Position numbers and translations under genes: made by a program. A stretch of DNA of 64,000 nt from Nannochloris sp. 'desiccata' (lineage: Eukaryota; Chlorophyta; Trebouxiophyceae; Chlorellales; Chlorellaceae). The notes below the pieces were generated by a model. The model saw only the letters and a program-made list of their open reading frames with translations. It was not told where the DNA came from and ran no database searches. Every line of letters begins with the position of its first letter. The first letter of the stretch is position 1. The DNA is taken from NCBI GenBank assembly GCA_019044685.2, contig JAGTXX020000006.1, positions 2,375,501 through 2,439,500 on the forward strand, in the 5' to 3' direction. Below, piece by piece: positions 31,552-42,702 of this stretch.

Positions 31552-34500
31552 TTAAGCATTCTCTTGTGCTCTTATATATGCACTAACGCTACCACCACCA
31601 TCTCTTACTGGAGCTGAAAATACTTTCCCACCCGCGTTCCTTACTCTTAACGCTTCTAATCCGCTGACAGCTGCCAATAAGTCGGATTCATTTTGGTCGT
31701 CTTGTTGTTTTTGGCCAAGTACCGACGGCCCATAACCACCGCCCCCTGGGGTCAGCAACATAATCCTATCCCCGCCCTTCACCTCTACAGTCGCTTTACC
31801 CCCCAAACTCACCACCTTCCCATCGCTCCTCAACCACAAATTCACTCCACGAGCAGCATCGCAGCCACCAAGCAACCCAAAAGGCGGTACCGCTCTTCTT
31901 TCTGATAAGATTGAAGCCGTCATTTTTCTTAAAAATTCAATTTCCCGTACCACCCCATCACCTCCTTTAAATTTTCCATCACCGCCAGACCCTTGCCGGA
32001 GTCGGAATTGGTGTAATACGACTGGATATCTTCTTTCCAAAATTTCTGGGTCAGTTATACGAGTATTTGTCATGTGTGTGTGGACACCGCTACGGCCATG
32101 CCAACCAGGTCCAGCCCCAGCCCCACCCGCGACCGTTTCATAATACCCCATACCAGCATCTCCAAAGGTGAAATTATTCATGCACCCTTGAGATGCAGCT
32201 GCAGCGCTAAAAGCTTTTAACACCACATCAGTCACCCGCTGGCTGGTTAAGACATTGCCCCCAACGACGGCTGCATCAGCACTAGGACTGAGAAGAGACC
32301 CATCAGGAATTTTGACAGTGATTGGAGCCATGCAGCCGTGGTTTAATGGGATGTCTCGTGTTACCATGCATCTTAAAGCGTAGATAATAGCTGAGCGGGT
32401 GACAGCTGGCGGCGCATTTATATTTCCAAACACCTGTGGTCCTGTACCCTCAAAATCGAAAATAGCACTACCATTCGTACAATCTACCGTAACTGCGAGG
32501 CATATAGGTGTACCATCATCCATTTGATCTCGTGCATGGACAGTACCAACAGGTTTAGCAAGGCCTTGTTCCTGAGAAAATGCGACAAGCATTTCACGCA
32601 CAGCAGCTTCCGCATTAGATTGAATGTGGCCCATGTACGATTGCACGACAGAAAGACTGTATTCTTGAATTAGGTCAGCTACGAGAGCTATACCACGTGT
32701 ATTGGCTGCTACTTGGGCACGTAGATCTGATAGATTATCTCTCAAATTCCTCGTGCCTACGACTTTTGTACCAGTTGAAGAAAAAGACGCGTCCTTTTCT
32801 TCATCGCCCTCTGTTTGTGAAGGTATCTCTGTAAGCAATTTAGTAATTCCCCGCTCATCAAAAAGTCCATCCTTCACAAGCTTAAACGACACTATTGCAG
32901 CCCCTTCTTCAGCCAACGTTTTCGAATGAGGGGGCATTGACCCTGGTGAGATCCCCCCTATATCTGCATGATGGCCTCTAGAAGCCACAAAAAACACAAT
33001 CTTATCTTCATTGAAGACCGGAGTAATCACTGTAATGTCAGGTAAGTGACTACCTCCTGCTAATTGAGGGTGATTTGATACCAAAACATCTCCTTTATGT
33101 AAGATACAATCTTCATTTTTATTTGAGCCAGGACCGTTGGGTCCGTAGTGATGGATCTGATATTTGACAGCTTCCGACATGGCCCCGAGATGGACAGGTA
33201 AGTGTGGAGCATTAGACACCAAGTTACCATTTGAGTCGAAGAGTGCACAAGAAAAGTCAAGTCGCTCTTTTATGTTGACTGACACTGAGGTGCGTTGGAG
33301 GACTCGACCCATCTGTTCAGCGATACCCATGAACCGATGAGAAAAGATAGCCAACTGGATAGGGTCACATTGGACAGCATCTTGTGCACCGTCAGTAGCA
33401 GATGTGGTGGTGGTACTTTCCTCCACTGCTATCGTCGTTTTTTCTTTTTCTATCAAAATGTCTCCAGCAGTAGTCAACACTGCACTCCACCCTGGTTCGA
33501 TAATCACAGTAGAGATATGGTCAATCAAAATAGCAGGTCCAGAAACATTATTCCCAGGTTGTAAAGCGCTTAAAATATAAGCAGGTGTCTCTTGCCGACC
33601 TCCAACTTCAAAATACGCAGACACGGTGGCTGCTGGAAGTGGCAGAGGTGCAGCTTCTTCAGTAGTTTCTTGGTCTAGGGGGAGTTCTATAGCACGGCCA
33701 GTAGCACGGACTCGTATATCGTCTACTAAGATAGCACGATCTTCTAAAATAAAACCAAATTCTCTGCGGTAAGCAGCCTCAAAAGCAGATGCATAGCTCG
33801 TATTCTTGGAAGCATCAAAGGCGCTAGTATCGCCATAACCCCCACCGTTATTGCATGCAGTCATAACAGGGACGTCTGTTCCTTCATATCTCAAGTTCAA
33901 ATATCGTTGACACGATATCTGAGATTCTTCAAAGCCTCTCTTCTTAAGGGAATCAACCGCCGACTGTTGTAAATTATCAAGTCTTTGTTCTAGAGCAGAT
34001 AACGCTGCTTCTTCAAGTCGTGCCGCACTCGGTTCTTGCGCTTCCTGTACTACATCAGCTACGCCAATACCTACTGCAGACAAGATGCCAGCGTAGCGAT
34101 GGACGAAAATAGTTCTGACGCCGAGGGCGTGAGCAATCGCACACGCATGCTGCCCTCCAGCACCGCCAAAGCATGCAAGCACATGCTGTGTCACATCATA
34201 GCCTTTCATTTGAGTTAGTGCACGAATTGGGCGGCACATTGTTTCATTTGCTACTCGTATAAAACCCATAGCTACCTCGTCCACTGACTTGTCTGGCTGA
34301 GGCGGTTGAGCCCCCGCAGAATACGCATTCACCTCTTTAGCAACTAGCTCCATCGCAGATTTAGCTGCATCGATATCTAAAGGTTCATCTTCACCAGGTC
34401 CGAATATTTTAGGAAAGAAATCTGGCAATACACGGCCTAGTACTGCATTGGCGTCGGTAATTGCTAAATGACCCCCTTTCCTGTAGCACACAGGCCCAGG

Positions 34501-36096
34501 ATGCGCCCCAGCAGATTCAGGACCAACTCGAAATATCCCAGATTGGAAGAAGAGTCTACTTCCACCCCCTGCAGCCACCGTATTTATATCTAGTTGTGGT
34601 GCTTGTATTGTGACCCCGGCAGTTGTGCTTTCAAACACGTGTTCGTACTGCCCAGCGTATCTAGACACGTCCGTACTTGTACCGCCCATATCAAACCCAA
34701 TGATTTGGGGAGGGGCTTTTTTACCCCAACGGGTCGTAACCGCATAGCCTACGTAGCCGCCTGCTGGTCCTGAGAGCACCGCCTTGTGTCCAGAAAACTG
34801 ATCCACCCCGGCAAGACCCCCATCAGATTGCATAAAGTACACAGGAACTTTATCAACTAACCCACTATCAAAGCCAGATTTGAAAGTTTGGATGTACTTC
34901 ATTATATGCGGTGTTAGGTACGCGTCAGCTGCAGCGGTGAAGCCTCTGGGCACCATTTTGACCATCGGCATGACTTTGGCAGAAAGTGAAATTTGGGTAA
35001 AACCGAGAGATTCTGCTAGTTTCCCCACTAATTCTTCATGATCGGGGAAAATTGCAGAGTGTTTTAGTACTACAGCAATGGATCTGATGCCTGAATCGAG
35101 AATTGCGCTTAAAGCTGTGCGGAGAGAGTTTAAATTTGGAGGGGTGCGGATTTCAATCTGCTCACCGGTGGTGGCGGTGGTGGGCTTTGCTTGACCTGCA
35201 AGAGGGTGCTGTTTTGTATCATTAATCGGGTCAGTTCCAGCACGAGTGTTGGCTTCAACTCCTAGCGGTAGAACAACCAGCTCATCTACTTCTACGACTG
35301 CTTCATAGAGCACGTCAGGTGCTTTGATTTCTAGATCAAAAATATTGGGGCGGGATTGATTGGCGATATGAAGTAGGTCTCGGAAGCCTTTGGTGACGAC
35401 TAGAGCAGTGCGTTCACCTGTCCGTTCTAGCAATGCATTGGTAGCTACCTGTAAAATACATTGGTAAAGAAATAGTGTGAGCAAAACAAAAACAAAAGTT
35501 AACATTAGTGACAGTGAAGATGCGTGGTACAGATGCCTATTAAAAAATTGCAACCAAGCGAATAGCTGTGGATCTACAACTCTTTTCCATACATTAAAAA
35601 TCAACATACCGTTGTTCCCATGCGGATAGAAGCTATTCTACTTGTATCCAAGGGCTGATCTCTAGGGTGAGGGATGCCCGTCTCTTGTTCAAGCACCCTG
35701 CGAATACCTTCCCTTGGTGCATCTGGGTAGTTTGCAGGGTCTACAGATAGAAGCTTTAATACTCTTTGACGTGTGTTGCCCTGCTCGTCATCAAACTCAG
35801 CATAGACATCTGTAAAGGTTCCTCCCCTGTCTACGCTAAATTGAAAATTAGTTTTGATCGAGGAGCCCATTTGATATGGAAGCTGTGTTTTGAATTGCTA
35901 AAAATATAAAATATTGCTAATATACAGTACAGTTACAATGTGTCATTATTCAAGCTAAATGAATGCAAAATTAGATCATTAATAATAAGTCCAGTCACCG
36001 CCGTGTGTTCTTAAGACTTGTGGTGTGAGAAAGACTTACTTCAGCAGATACATTATCACCATCCTTACAGACCTTTCTAGGGCAGGATAGCTGCAT
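31552..36096 (-). CDS. OXP1: 5-oxoprolinase, ATP-hydrolysing (OPLAH/OXP1)
   Basis: Exons 35870-35610 and 35448-31552 give 1385 residues, slightly longer than the about 1290 of animal OPLAH. The enzyme opens 5-oxoproline to glutamate with ATP in the gamma-glutamyl (glutathione) cycle in the cytosol. The HyuA half shows [46 protein letters not shown] and [13 protein letters not shown]. The HyuB half shows [34 protein letters not shown], and [21 protein letters not shown] possible upstream coding exon (36096-36040, 19 codons beginning MQLSCPRK, donor GTAAGT) splices in phase to 35897-35871 and would add 28 residues ahead of the usual MGSS start. The customary start at 35870 remains the safer choice; the interval given includes the optional exon. 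Confidence 0.93.
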
Positions 36097-36239
36097 ATCT
36101 GTGAACACTGGCGGCCGCCTCGCGTATGCCCGGGTAGAGGTCCCTTACAAAATGCCACCGCAGCGCTTCAGCATCAAATTTAGACACGACACAAAAATAG
36201 GCTACCTTGGTAGTTTAATGAAAAGGTTTCCTTATGGGT

Positions 36240-37788
36240 TCAAGAGTTCTCTTGCTTTGTAAACTTCAGTATCTCTTCAGGTGGCTCCCACGAGTCCACC
36301 AGCTCCCTCAACTCCTCTTCCCACCCCAACAGTCTACACAGCTCCCACACCCCACGATCACAGTCTCCTTCAAAAAGAGCATCCCTCGTATTCCCTGCCC
36401 CAAAATCAAAGCCCTTTCTGTACCCCATGGCACGCAACACAGGGTCGGTTTCACCTACACGCTCTTTATTTATTAATAAACGCGGTGTTTCGTACCCTAC
36501 TTTATCGATTAAAGAGGCAAACGGCTGTACTACCAGCGAAGTCCCGACAACAATCAATAAATCTGCTTTTGGCAAATCTTGTTCCATACAGCTCCAAAAT
36601 CTTTTCGGTAAATTTTCTCCAAAAAAGACAATATCTGGTTTGACCAGGCCAGAGCAGCCAGCTTTCCCAGCTGCACAATAACATGGTTGCTGAGCGAAAA
36701 CAGCGTCTCGGACAAATTCTACTTCGTGCTCTGTTTTGCATTCTATACAACGTGCAGAATCGAAATTACCATGCGCTGCAATTACTTGAGAACGAGATAA
36801 CCCCGCAATGCATTCTAAACTATCAATATTTTGAGTATAACACCGTAACAATAGCCCCTTTCCATCGAGGAGTTTTAAAAAGTGGTGAGTTGGGGTCGGT
36901 GCATATGTCCCTGGATACAGTTCTTTCGCTAAAAGAAAGAATGGCTTTGGGTTTGTTTTGAAATAATCGATTTCAAAGACTGCTTGAGGGTGTGGTAGAC
37001 CGTATTCTGCCAAGCGGCTATAGAGACCAGTGCCAGGTGATCGGAAATCTGGGATGCCTGCATTTACACTGATTCCAGCCCCACACATGCATACAATACG
37101 TTTTATTTTACCACTAGAGATTAATTCTGCGATGCCAGCAAGGTCAAATGAGGAAAGGCGGCGAGGAAGTGGTGGTTGTTGCTCTTCGTTGGCTGTGGCG
37201 GAGGTTTCTTTCAACGAGATGAGTTCTTTGAATCGTGCTAATACTTCAGCATAGTCTTCATTCTGCAACGTGTGAGGTAGTTGAAGAAAAATTGAGGACA
37301 GTTAGTCGAAGGATTGGGACCAGATTATTAAGCACTAAAGCCGGTAAGAGCAGTCAAAATACCATATTGCTTTATCATAAAATAATGTTATTTTATACGT
37401 ACCGATTCGCTGCTAGATTCAATTGCATCGCCCGCATCTTCTTCTGATTCAGATGCGTCCGCACTAGAGGAAGATAGCGCGGCGACAGGAGCTGCCATTG
37501 CTGTCGGTGGCCCAGTGGCTGGAGAACTTTCACTCGGCACTGCTTCAGATGATTGATTCTCCTTGCTGGCATCAGAAGTGCAAGCATCCTTGCTTATCGC
37601 AAACGCATCTGTATAATATGTAACAGTTTGACAGTTTACAAGTAAGTAATAGCACGGTTTTAACAGAAAAATCAAATAATCTATTGAGGGATGCATGTCA
37701 TACCATGTGGTGTAGATATATCGACAGGAGCGCCGGTATCGCCCATGTTTAGATTCAAATTAAATTGCTGATCGGTTCTATACGACAT
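36240..37788 (-). CDS. Sirtuin, SIRT2/Hst2-like NAD-dependent deacylase
   Basis: Exons 37788-37704, 37608-37403 and 37262-36240 join in phase to 437 residues. Residues about 1-100 form a Ser/Glu/Asp/Ala-rich, probably disordered extension encoded largely by exon 2. The catalytic core from about 140 has CGAGISVNAGIPDFRSPGTGLY, YTQNIDSLE, the catalytic His in AAHGNFDSARC, two CxxC-type zinc pairs (CIEC and the later C.C..G..GC cluster), VKPDIVFFGE and VVGTSLVVQPFA. This places it in class I sirtuins close to SIRT2/SIRT3. The second zinc pair is written CYCAAGKAGC, slightly expanded compared with CxxC. It deacetylates histone or tubulin-type substrates; no leader is seen, so it is probably nuclear or cytosolic. 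Confidence 0.94.
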
Positions 37789-38037
37789 TTATGTGAAAAT
37801 CTACAAGGATCTCGAACGTTTTATGCAGCACAGGTGATACTTTCCTTCTTCGTTTTGCCTTCAATTATTTAAATTTGCGACCTGATCAGGGATACGCAGC
37901 CCAAAATTGTTTATTCTAGGGTTAGAAATAGCATAATTATCTCAAACAGCCGGCGTAATCATCCCCGTCTCCAGAATTTTTAAAGCAAGCACCATTTTTC
38001 AAACTTGCAACCGACACCCATTTGCATTTTGGGTTCA

Positions 38038-40587
38038 ATGAGCAAGGTAAGGAGCTTCAGAGGCGTGCATGAAGTAGTATAATAACTTCAGATGGCCACA
38101 TAGCCTTTGGAAGTTTTGAAGAGCCTCGTGATCATTCAATTTGGTGGTTGGAGCTCAACGTCCATGACAGACCTCCTTCTGTCCTTGTTTTTGCATCTCT
38201 GTAGTGCTTTGTCGACTTGAGACAAGTATCTGACTATGATGACTGGGCAGAATTTTGAAGTCTTCCTAGCTAGCTACTCACCCGCTTCTAATTTTAAGTT
38301 CATCCATATTGTTTTGATCTTGCAGACTAGAACCCGCACAGTCTCTCGCAGTCCCGCCGAGCCAATTGCGAATGGTGATGGCGAGACTGTAGTGAATACT
38401 CTCAAGAAGGCTGCTACCGCTGCTGCCAATGGCACCGTTCCTCCGCCTAGCCCTGGCCAGGGCAAGCAGCGTGCTCAACCTGCCACACATGACGCAGGCC
38501 TTGTTTCTAATGAATCCTTACAAGAGGGAGAGCTCGATGGATTCTGCGCTCCTGAAGACGCCCTTGCTGAAGAAACACGTCTTCGTGAAGAACGTGAGGC
38601 TGCTCAAGAAGCTAGAGATGCAGCACGGAGAGAAAAGGCCGAAGCCGTCCTTGAAGCAAACAAATTCGAACAGCTGGAACGTTTACTCAACCAAAGTCAA
38701 ATGTTTACTCAGTTTCTATCTGAACAAATGACTGCTGCTGAAGAACGCGCTGTCAAAGACACTGAAGAAGCCCTGGCTGAAGGGTCAGGCAAGGGAGGGA
38801 AACGCAAAGCCACCGGTGGCGGTAAAGCCACACCTAAAACTAAAAAACATCGTGGAGACGCTCCTCCTGAAGTTACTGCTGAACTCTGCCCTGGATTCAC
38901 TGGTTCTTTGCGTGATTATCAGCTCAAAGGTGTCAAGTGGATGATTTCTTTATACCAAAACGGCCTTAATGGAATTTTGGCAGATCAAATGGGTCTTGGG
39001 AAAACTGTCCAGACAATCGCGTTCCTGTGCCACATGCGTAGTAAAGGGATTTACGGCCCTTTCATGGTATTAGGCCCTTTGTCTACTTTACCAAATTGGA
39101 CCTCTGAATTCCAACGCTGGGCTCCTGATTTCCCAGTCGTTCTTTATCATGGTTCTAAAGACGAAAGAGCCGATATTCGTGCATCCCGTATGAACAGCAA
39201 AATTGCCCCCGACGTCTTTCCCGTGGTCGTTACTTCCTATGAAATTGCTATTGCTGATATCAAGTTCTTGGCGAAACATCACTGGAAGTATGTGGTCGTT
39301 GATGAAGGACATCGTCTCAAGAATATGAATTGTAAATTGATTCGGGAACTCCGCACTCTCCGCACAGATAATAAATTATTGCTCACCGGTACCCCTCTTC
39401 AAAACAATTTAACCGAGTTGTGGTCTTTGCTTAATTTCTTGCTACCTGAAGTGTTTTCTTCGTTGGAAAATTTCGAATCCTGGTTTGATTTTGCAGCAAA
39501 CGTGGGGCAAGAAGGCGCTGAAAAGGAAATTGCTGCGCAGGAGCAACGCTCCAAAGTTATTTCCAAGCTGCATGCAATCTTAAAACCTTTCTTACTTCGC
39601 CGTATCAAATCTGATGTTGAGACCTCTCTTCCTGGGAAAATGGAGATTATTTTGTATGCACACATGAGCGAAAAGCAGCGTGAAATCAACCAGCAGCTGG
39701 CTGATAAAACCTTGCTGGATGAGATGGCAAAAAATAAAGCACGTGGTGGCGGCGGTGCTTCTATGGCCTCCTTAAACAACATGCTTATGCAGATGCGTAA
39801 GAACTGCAACCACCCTGATTTAATTACTGCGCCTTTTGAGGGCTCTATCTGCTTCCCTCCTGCCGATCAGCTTGTTGCAGAGTGCGGAAAGATGGCGTTG
39901 CTCGATCGCTTGCTCAACCGTCTTTTGGCTGCAGCCCACAAAGTCCTCATTTTTTCTCAAATGACTGCTATGTTGGACATTATGGATGCATATTTTGAGG
40001 AGAAAGGTGTCCTTGCCATGCGTATCGATGGCTCTGTCAGCTGGCAAGAGAGGCAAGAGCGCATGAGAAGGTTCAACACGGAGCCCGATGCTAAAATTTT
40101 CTTGCTTTCTACCCGTGCTGGAGGTCTGGGCATTAATTTGACCGCTGCGGATACATGCATTATCTACGATTCGGATTGGAATCCTCACCAGGATTTGCAA
40201 GCTATGGATCGTTGCCATCGTATTGGTCAAACGAAGCCTGTTTTGGTGCTCCGTTTGGCCACCGCTCAGAGCGTTGAAGGGAAAATGCTTCGTCGTGCCA
40301 ATTCCAAGCTTATGCTTGAACGTTTGGTTATCAAGAAGGGTGCATTTTTGGATGTAGATACCAAGAAGTCTTCTATGAGTGCGGAAGAGTTGCTTGATGT
40401 CCTAAAAGCTGATGTTACCAAGGACGATGTGCCTCAGAGCGCCGAGGTTGATGACGAGATGTTGGAAAAAATTCTGAATAGAGGTCATTTAGCTCATGGA
40501 AAAACTTTGCCTTATCCTGAGAGTGGACCTGGATATGAAGTGGTGGCTCAGCTTGAAGGAAGTGGCTTGTTGCAAGGCGTGGAGTAG
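38038..40587 (+). CDS. DDM1: SNF2-family chromatin remodeller, LSH/DDM1 (HELLS) type
   Basis: Proposed exon 1 is only 9 bases (38038-38046, ATG AGC AAG) with a GTAAGG donor, joined in phase 0 to 38326-40587 (acceptor cttgcag), giving 756 residues. The in-frame ATGs at 38236 onwards lie in the intron. An acidic/coiled N-terminus is followed by the helicase core: GSLRDYQLKGVKWMISLYQNG, ADQMGLGKTVQTI (Walker A), VVVDEGHRLKN (DEGH, as in LSH/DDM1), LTGTPLQNNLTELWSLLNFLLP, then the second lobe KVLIFSQMTAMLDIMDAYFE, STRAGGLGINLTAADT and DRCHRIGQ. LSH/DDM1 proteins remodel nucleosomes to allow DNA methylation and silencing of transposons. The mini-exon start is inference from splice sites. Confidence 0.9.
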
Positions 40588-41207
40588 ATTAGTAATCAAA
40601 TAATTTTAGGGACAGAAATTAACACAAATAATAATTAACAAGTTGGAAGTAGTATCCGCCGCTGTGATAGATACTAAAAAGGCTGTTTTTAAGAATCCTA
40701 TATTTAATTTAATTTGCTTTTTAGGCAGATGTTGTTCTATTCTACTATTTTTCGCCCTTGATAGTTTGTAAAAATGCTAATCTGCGGTACGGTACTTCCC
40801 CTCAAAGTTCTCTCTTTCTACAATTTTATTGTACTTGTAATTGTCGTCGTTTAAGCCCTTAGATCTTAAAATACTAAATCTTACATATAAAACAGCCGCT
40901 TTTATTGATGTATTCACGCCTGGATTTTGGGATCTATGCCTGTAAAAACTGAGTACAACAGTGCAGATTTTTTGCAAAAACATTTGCAACATCTCAGATT
41001 CTGCACTGCTTTTACTCACCTCCAACTTGATGATAAAGCAAGGCGGAATCTGTTTTCGAGGCCATAGCATTCTAGCCATCAACCTAATCCTGAAATACTA
41101 TATTGATAGACCTTCTGAAACACCTAGTGCATTTACTATTTGAGTTCCTGAATTAAAATTCGAGTGATCAATTAAAACAAATTCAATAATCAATAGTTTC
41201 AGCCAAC
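40588..41207. other. Intergenic region, no supported gene
   Basis: About 620 bases. A minus-strand frame of about 100 codons (ATG at 41079, stop 40777) has no recognisable domain and AT-rich codon use unlike its neighbours, so it is not annotated. Confidence 0.4.
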
Positions 41208-42460
41208 ATGCAGCGATTGCTAATGTGAGAATATGGTTGCATTTAATGATAAATATTAGCCACAACCACGCAGCTTTATCGGATTCTTCTCTGACAAATG
41301 TTATTAATCTGTTTTCTCATTTGTCTTGCAGCCAATCTCAACATGGAGTTGCTCTGAGGAGCTCTAGGCGCACAGCTATGGCCCTGCCTCGCTCCATGCC
41401 ATCTTTAAGCACCTTCAAATCAGCATCGCAGCAACATTCATCCCGATCGCGTTTAGTTTCTAGGAACATAACTTTCAAGGTCCAGGCCAGTTCCGCCGCC
41501 TTTGCAGCCAGCTCCTTTGACAACACCCAGGTGCCTGAACTTAGCTTTTCCCAAAAGGTAGTCGCCTTCAAAAATGCATTCTGGAAATTCCTGAGGCCAC
41601 ATACCATACGTGGCACTATTCTAGGCTCTATGGCTGTTACCTCAAAAGCTCTTTTGGAAAATCCCGCTCTCATCGACTGGGGCTTGATCCCTAAAGCTTT
41701 ACTGGGCGTATTAGCGTTATTATGTGGTAACGGGTATATTGTAGGTATCAACCAAATCTATGACGTTGATATTGACGCTGTTAACAAGCCATTCCTCCCT
41801 GTAGCAGCTGGAGAACTCAGCCCAACGCTCGCTTGGTTTCTATGCATCGCCCTTGCAGCTGGTGGTTTGGCTATAACCACCTTCAATTTCGCCCCTTTAA
41901 TATCTAAATTATACGCCTTTGGTCTCTTTTTGGGAACCATTTACAGCGTCCCTCCATTACGTCTTAAACGCTCTGCTGTTGCTGCATTTATGATCATCGC
42001 CACTGTCCGTGGATTTTTATTAAATTTTGGTGTGTATCATGCTGTGCGTGCTGCCCTGGGCCAAACTTTCCAATGGAGTCCTCCCATCACCTTTATCACT
42101 GGGTTTGTCACTGTTTTTGCTACCGTTATTGCTATCACAAAGGACCTGCCAGATGTAGAGGGCGATAAAAAATATGGGATCGACACCTTTGCAACGAGAC
42201 TGGGTGTCCGTAATATTGCATTTTTAGGCTCTGGATTACTGTTTTTGAACTACGCAGCTGCAGTAGGGCTTGCTTTATACATGCCTTCTGCCTTTAATGC
42301 TGCCGTAATGGCACCTGCCCATGCTGTGCTGGGCTTGTTATTGGGGTATCAGACATTGAAATTGGACTCTGCTGGATATAATGCACCTGCTATTGCTGCG
42401 TTTTATAGATTTATTTGGAATCTGTTCTACGCAGAATACTTTATTCTACCCTTTATTTAA
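41208..42460 (+). CDS. HST: Homogentisate solanesyltransferase-like prenyltransferase (plastoquinone pathway)
   Basis: Exon 1 is 17 bases (41208-41224, MQRLL plus two bases); the intron 41225-41331 ends cttgcag; exon 2 is 41332-42460; total 381 residues. Residues 1-75 form a plastid-type leader rich in Ser and Arg. The UbiA-fold core has the first Asp-rich motif [17 protein letters not shown] and the second [13 protein letters not shown]. The last third ([20 protein letters not shown], and [15 protein letters not shown] at the end) resembles plant HST (VTE2-2/PDS2), which makes the plastoquinone-9 precursor, more than the tocopherol enzyme HPT. Eight to nine membrane helices are evident. Choice of HST over HPT rests on remembered family patterns. 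Confidence 0.85.
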
Positions 42461-42702
42461 AATAAAATAATGACCTTCCCTCCTTTTCTTCTCGAATTTT
42501 CCAAAAGAGGAGGCGTCGCCAAAAAGTTTTCATTTGCTTTTTCTCTGTTGCTTGAACTATATGAGAAGCTATATTTTTACTGCAGTAACTCTAAACATAC
42601 CATTTTTAATTATCAATGAAGTACTAGTAAACAACTTAAATAGAATAGATAGATAGTACAAGAAAAACACCGACCGCTTATCTCGATATTTGAATTTCTC
42701 TT

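Noticed and set aside
40777..41079. About 100-codon minus-strand frame upstream of HST
   Set aside because: Composition is AT-driven and no motif is seen; no evidence of a start or partner exon.
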